Assembly (NCBI GenBank): GCA_024362935.1
Contig: JANCRA010000001.1
Span: 53,541,501-53,605,500 of the forward strand
Source: Setophaga petechia
Lineage: Eukaryota; Chordata; Aves; Passeriformes; Parulidae
Reading direction: 5' to 3'
DNA: 64,000 bases
Position 1 is the first letter of the stretch. The number at the start of each line of letters is the position of its first letter. Made by a program: the position numbers and the translations under genes. The notes below the pieces were generated by a model. The model saw only the letters and a list, made by a program, of their open reading frames with translations. It made no database searches and was not told where the DNA came from. Of the stretch, positions 60,401 through 64,000 are shown one piece after another.

Positions 60401-63400
60401 GAGAAAGGCTTGAGCTCCAGACACAATTCAGCTGGCCAAGGTATCCCAAGGGGATCGAAAAAGTGCCACAACATGGCTGCCTCCGCACATTTTTCCTTGG
60501 GACCGTCCCTAACCCTAGGCTGATTGACCAGTTTAGTAGTTAGGGTTACGCCTAGGGTAAGGGTTTTTTAATCCAGAAAGCCCTGAGCTCCAGGCACACT
60601 GCAACTGCAAAAGGTATCCCAAGGGGAGCGCAAAAGCGCCGCGACATGGCTGCCTCCACAGCTTTTTCTTTGGTGCCATCCCTAACCCTAGGCTGATTTA
60701 CCTGTCTAGGGCTAAGGTTAGGGTTACGCCTAGGGTTAGGGTTTTTTAAATGAGAAAGGCTTGAGCTCCAGACACAATTCAGCAGGCAAAGGCATCCCAA
60801 GGGGATCGAAAACGTGCAACAACATGGCTGCCTCCGCACATTTTTCCTTGGGACCGTCCCTAACCCTAGGCTGATTGACCTGTTTTGGGGTTAGGGTTAC
60901 GCCTAGGGTGAGGGTTGTTTAATCCAAAAAGCCCTGAGCTCCAGGCACACTGCAACTGCAAAAGGTATCCCAAGGGGAGCGCAAAAGCGCCGCGACATGG
61001 CTGCCTCCACAGCTTTTTCTTTGGTGCCATCCCTAACCCTAGGCTGATTTACCTGTCTAGGGCTAGGGTTAGGGTTACGCCTAGGGTTAGGGTTTTTTAA
61101 ATGAGAAAGGCTTGAGCTCCAGACACAATTCAGCTGGCAAAGGCATCCCAAGTGGATCGAAAAAGTGCCACAACATGGCTGCCTCCGCACATTTTTCCTT
61201 GGGACCGTCCCTAACCCTAGGCTGATTGACCAGTTTAGTAGTTAGGGTTACGCCTAGGGTAAGGGTTTTTTAATCCAGAAAGCCCTGAGCTCCAGGCACA
61301 CTGCAACTGCAAAAGGTATCCCAAGGGGAGCGCAAAATCGCCACGACATCGCTGCCTCCACAGCTTTTTCTTTGCTGCCATCCCTAACCCTAGGCTGATT
61401 TACCTGTCTAGGGCTAGGGTTAGGGTTACGCCTAGGGTTAGGGTTTTTTAAATGAGAAAGGCTTGAGCTCCAGACACAATTCAGCTGGCAAAGGCATCCC
61501 AAGGGGATCGAAAATGTGCCACAACATGGCTGCCTCCGCACATTTTTCCTTGGGACCGTCCCTAACCCTAGGCTGATTGACCAGTTTAGTAGTTAGGGTT
61601 ACGCCTAGGGTAAGGGTTTTTTAATCCAGAAAGCCCTGAGCTCCAGGCACACTGCAACTGCAAAAGGTATCCCAAGGGGAGCGCAAAAGCGCCACGACAT
61701 CGCTGCCTCCACAGCTTTTTCTTTGCTGCCATCCCTAACCCTAGGCTGATTTACCTGTCTAGGGCTAGGGTTAGGGTTACGCCTAGGGTTAGGGTTTTTT
61801 AAATGAGAAAGGCTTGAGCTCCAGACACAATTCAGCTGGCAAAGGCATCCCAAGGGGATCGAAAACGTGTAACAACATGGCTGCCTCCGCACATTTTTCC
61901 TTGGGACCGTCCCTAACCCTAGGCTGATTGACCTGTTTTGGGGTAAGGGTTACGCCTAGGGTAAGGGTTTTTTAATCCAAAAAGCCCTGAGCTCCAGGCA
62001 CACTGCAACTGCAAAAGGTATCCCAAGGGGAGCGCAAAAGCAACACAACATGGCTGCCTCCACAGCTTTTTCTTTGGTGCCATCCCTAACCCTAGGCTGA
62101 TTTACCTGTCTAGGGCTAGGGTTAGGGTTAAGCCTAGGGTTAGGGTTTTTTAAATGAGAAAGACTTGAGCTCCAGACACAATTCAGCTGGCAAAGGCATC
62201 CCAAGGGGATCAAAAAAGTGCCACAACATGGCTGCCTCCCCACATTTTTCCTTGGGACCGTCCCTAACCCTAGGCTGATTGACCAGTTTAGTAGTTAGGG
62301 TTACGCCTAGGGTAAGGGTTTTTTAATCCAGAAAGCCCTGAGCTCCAGGCACACTGCAACTGCAAAAGGTATCCCAAGGGGAGCCCAAAAGCGCCGCGAC
62401 ATGGCTGCCTCCACAGCTTTTTCTTTGGTGCCATCCCTAACCCTAGGCTGATTTACCTGTCTAGGGCTAGGGTTAGGGTTACGCCTAGGGTTAGGGTTTT
62501 TTAAATGAGAAAGGCTTGAGCTCCAGACACAATTCAGCTGGCAAAGGCATCCCAAGGGGATCGAAAAAGTGCCACAACATGGCTGCCTCCCCACATTTTT
62601 CCTTGGGACCGTCCCTAACCCTAGGCTGATTGACCAGTTTAGTAGTTAGGGTTACGCCTAGGGTAAGGGTTTTTTAATCCAGAAAGCCCTGAGCTCCAGG
62701 CACACTGCAACTGCAAAAGGTATCCCAAGGGGAGCGCAAAAGCGCCGCGACATGGCTGCCTCCACAGCTTTTTCTTTGGTGCCATCCCTAACCCTAGGCT
62801 GATTTACCTGTCTAGGGCTAAGGTTAGGGTTACGCCTAGGGTTAGGGTTTTTGAAATGAGAAAGGCTTGAGCTAAAGACACAATTCAGCAGGCAAAGGCA
62901 TCCCAAGGGGATCGAAAACGTGCAACAACATGGCTGCCTCCGCCCATTTTTCCTTGGGACCGTCCCTAACCCTAGGCTGATTGACCTGTTTTGGGGTTAG
63001 GGTTACGTCTAGGGTAAGGGTTGTTTAATCCAAAAAGCCCTGAGCTCCAGGCACACTGCAACTGCAAAAGGTATCCCAAGGGGAGCGCAAAAGCGCCACG
63101 ACATCGCTGCCTCCACAGCTTTTTCTTTGGTGCCATCCCTAACCATAGGCTGATTTACCTGTCTAGGGCTAGGGTTAGGGTTACGCCTAGGGTTAGGGTT
63201 TTTTAAATGAGAAAGGCTTGAGCTCCAGACACAATTCAGCTGGCAAAGGCATCCCAAGGGGATCGAAAACGTGCAACAACATGGCTGCCTCCGCACATTT
63301 TTCCTTGGGACCGTCCCTAACCCTAGGCTGATTGACCTGTTTTGGGGTTAGGGTTACGCCTAGGGTGAAGGTTTTTTAATCCAAAAAGCCCTGAGCTCCA

Positions 63401-64000
63401 GGCACACTGCAACTGCAAAAGGTATCCCAAGGGGAGCGCAAAAGCGCCACATCATGGCTGCCTCCACAGCTTTTTCTTTGCTGCCATCCCTAACCCTAGG
63501 CTGATTTACCTGTCTAGGGCTAGGGTTAGGGTTACGCCTAGGGTTAGGGTTTTTTAAATGAGAAAGGCTTGAGCTCCAGACACAATTCAGCTGGCAAAGG
63601 CATCCCAAGGGGATCGAAAAAGTGCCACAACATGGCTGCCTCCGCACATTTTTCCTTGGGACCGTCCCTAACCCTAGGCTGATTGACCAGTTTAGTAGTT
63701 AGGGTTACGCCTAGGGTAAGGGTTTTTTAATCCAGAAAGCCCTGAGCTCCAGGCACACTGCAACTGCAAAAGGTATCCCAAGGGGAGCGCAAAAGCGCCG
63801 CGACATGGCTGCCTCCACAGCTTTTTCTTTGGTGCCATCCCTAACCCTAGGCTGATTTACCTGTCTAGGGCTAGGGTTAGGGTTACGCCTAGGGTTAGGG
63901 TTTTTTAAATGAGAAAGGCTTGAGCTCCAGACACAATTCAGCTGGCCAAGGTATCCCAAGGGGATCGAAAAACTGCCACAACATGGCTGCCTCCGCACAT
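51426..64000 (+). repeat. Right-hand block with 3-, 6-, 10- and 12-unit relations
   Basis: The 351-bp register is unbroken (anchors 51426, 51777 ... 63711). The private mark CCTAACCATAGGC appears at about 55068, 58578, 59631 and 63141, spacings of 10, 3 and 10 units. The mark TTTTTGAAATGAG appears at about 53020, 57232, 58987 and 62849. The pair 52479/52830 recurs at 56691/57042 (12 units), and 55638/55989 recurs at 57744/58095 (6 units). The block 59499-60551 matches 63009 onward. Many A halves have CCGCCCATTTTT and ACGTCTAGGG or ACGTCCAGGG. The last unit is cut by the window edge, so the array continues. Confidence 0.85.

Larger units (their letters stand above)
1..64000 (+). repeat. Continuous 351-bp dimeric satellite array with telomere-like motifs
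   Basis: The same 351-bp unit recurs head to tail from the first to the last base, with no inversion and no unique sequence between units; about 182 units fit. The repeated B-half anchor CTAGGGTAAGGG falls at 194, 545, 896, 1247 and so on, and near the end at 63009, 63360 and 63711. Each unit carries perfect TTAGGG words near its start and CCCTAA words near the end of each half. This shows directly that the window lies inside a satellite array extending past both edges. Vertebrate origin and a subtelomeric or heterochromatic site are inferences from the TTAGGG words. No stretch over 300 bases lacks the repeat, so there is no gene-bearing gap. Unit-to-unit differences are mostly scattered substitutions. 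Confidence 0.98.

Noticed and set aside
1..64000. CRISPR array
   Set aside because: There are no short direct repeats separated by unique spacers; the whole 351 bp is repeated and the period is far too long.
1..64000. True telomere end
   Set aside because: TTAGGG words occur in runs of only two or three per half-unit and are broken by ACGCC and other sequence. No long pure hexamer tract is present, so the chromosome end is not in this window.
1..64000. CENP-B box or known centromeric alpha satellite
   Set aside because: Unit length and sequence do not resemble alpha satellite, and I saw no match to the core TTCG....A..CGGG pattern in either half. A centromeric role cannot be excluded but has no support here.
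1..64000. Transposon or retroelement insertion in the array
   Set aside because: No sequence foreign to the satellite, no terminal repeats, no target-site duplication and no polymerase-like frame was found. The only interruptions are 1-4 bp indels and two half-unit losses.

Overview
The whole window is one uninterrupted tandem satellite array. I find no credible protein-coding gene, RNA gene, transposon, CRISPR array or unique flanking sequence. Perfect TTAGGG/CCCTAA words in every repeat, the absence of any bacterial-style gene organisation, and a hierarchical satellite structure point to a eukaryotic chromosome using TTAGGG telomeres, most likely a vertebrate. The species cannot be named from this sequence. 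The location is plausibly subtelomeric or other constitutive heterochromatin, but neither array end nor a pure telomere tract is present.

The repeat unit is a 351-bp dimer, always in the same orientation, with about 182 units in the window. Each unit joins a B half (178 bp, starting CTAGGGTAAGGG) and an A half (173 bp, starting CTAGGGTTAGGG). The halves are about 80% alike by eye and differ mainly by a 5-6 bp length change in the tail. Each half starts with G-strand telomere-like words and ends with the C-strand complement CCCTAACCCTAGGC, so every half-boundary is a 14-bp inverted repeat around a G-rich loop. B anchors sit at 194+351k up to about 5.8 kb, drift through an indel-rich stretch to about 9.1 kb, and then run at 9320+351k to 32.8 kb with no further indel. 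After that only a few shared 1-2 bp deletions and two 173-bp half-unit losses shift the register.

Above the dimer level the array is a mosaic of higher-order repeats (HORs). Two adjacent 4-unit copies lie at 2651-5458. Successive long copies of 13, 14, 10 and 12 units run from 11075 to 28273. Three tandem 6-unit copies lie at 33186-39500, followed after a 2-unit insertion by two more at 40203-44412. The segment 30029-32836 reappears at 44413-47220. Two identical B/A hybrid half-units lie at 47923 and 49500. The last 12 kb show 3-, 6-, 10- and 12-unit relations.

The observations most worth following are the local burst of private single-base indels at about 5.74-9.11 kb (probably a consensus-quality defect), the asymmetric preservation of an ATGGCTGCC site in A but not B halves, the telomere-like hairpin/G-quadruplex junctions, and a recombination record written in shared private deletions. 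No cooperating gene system is visible.
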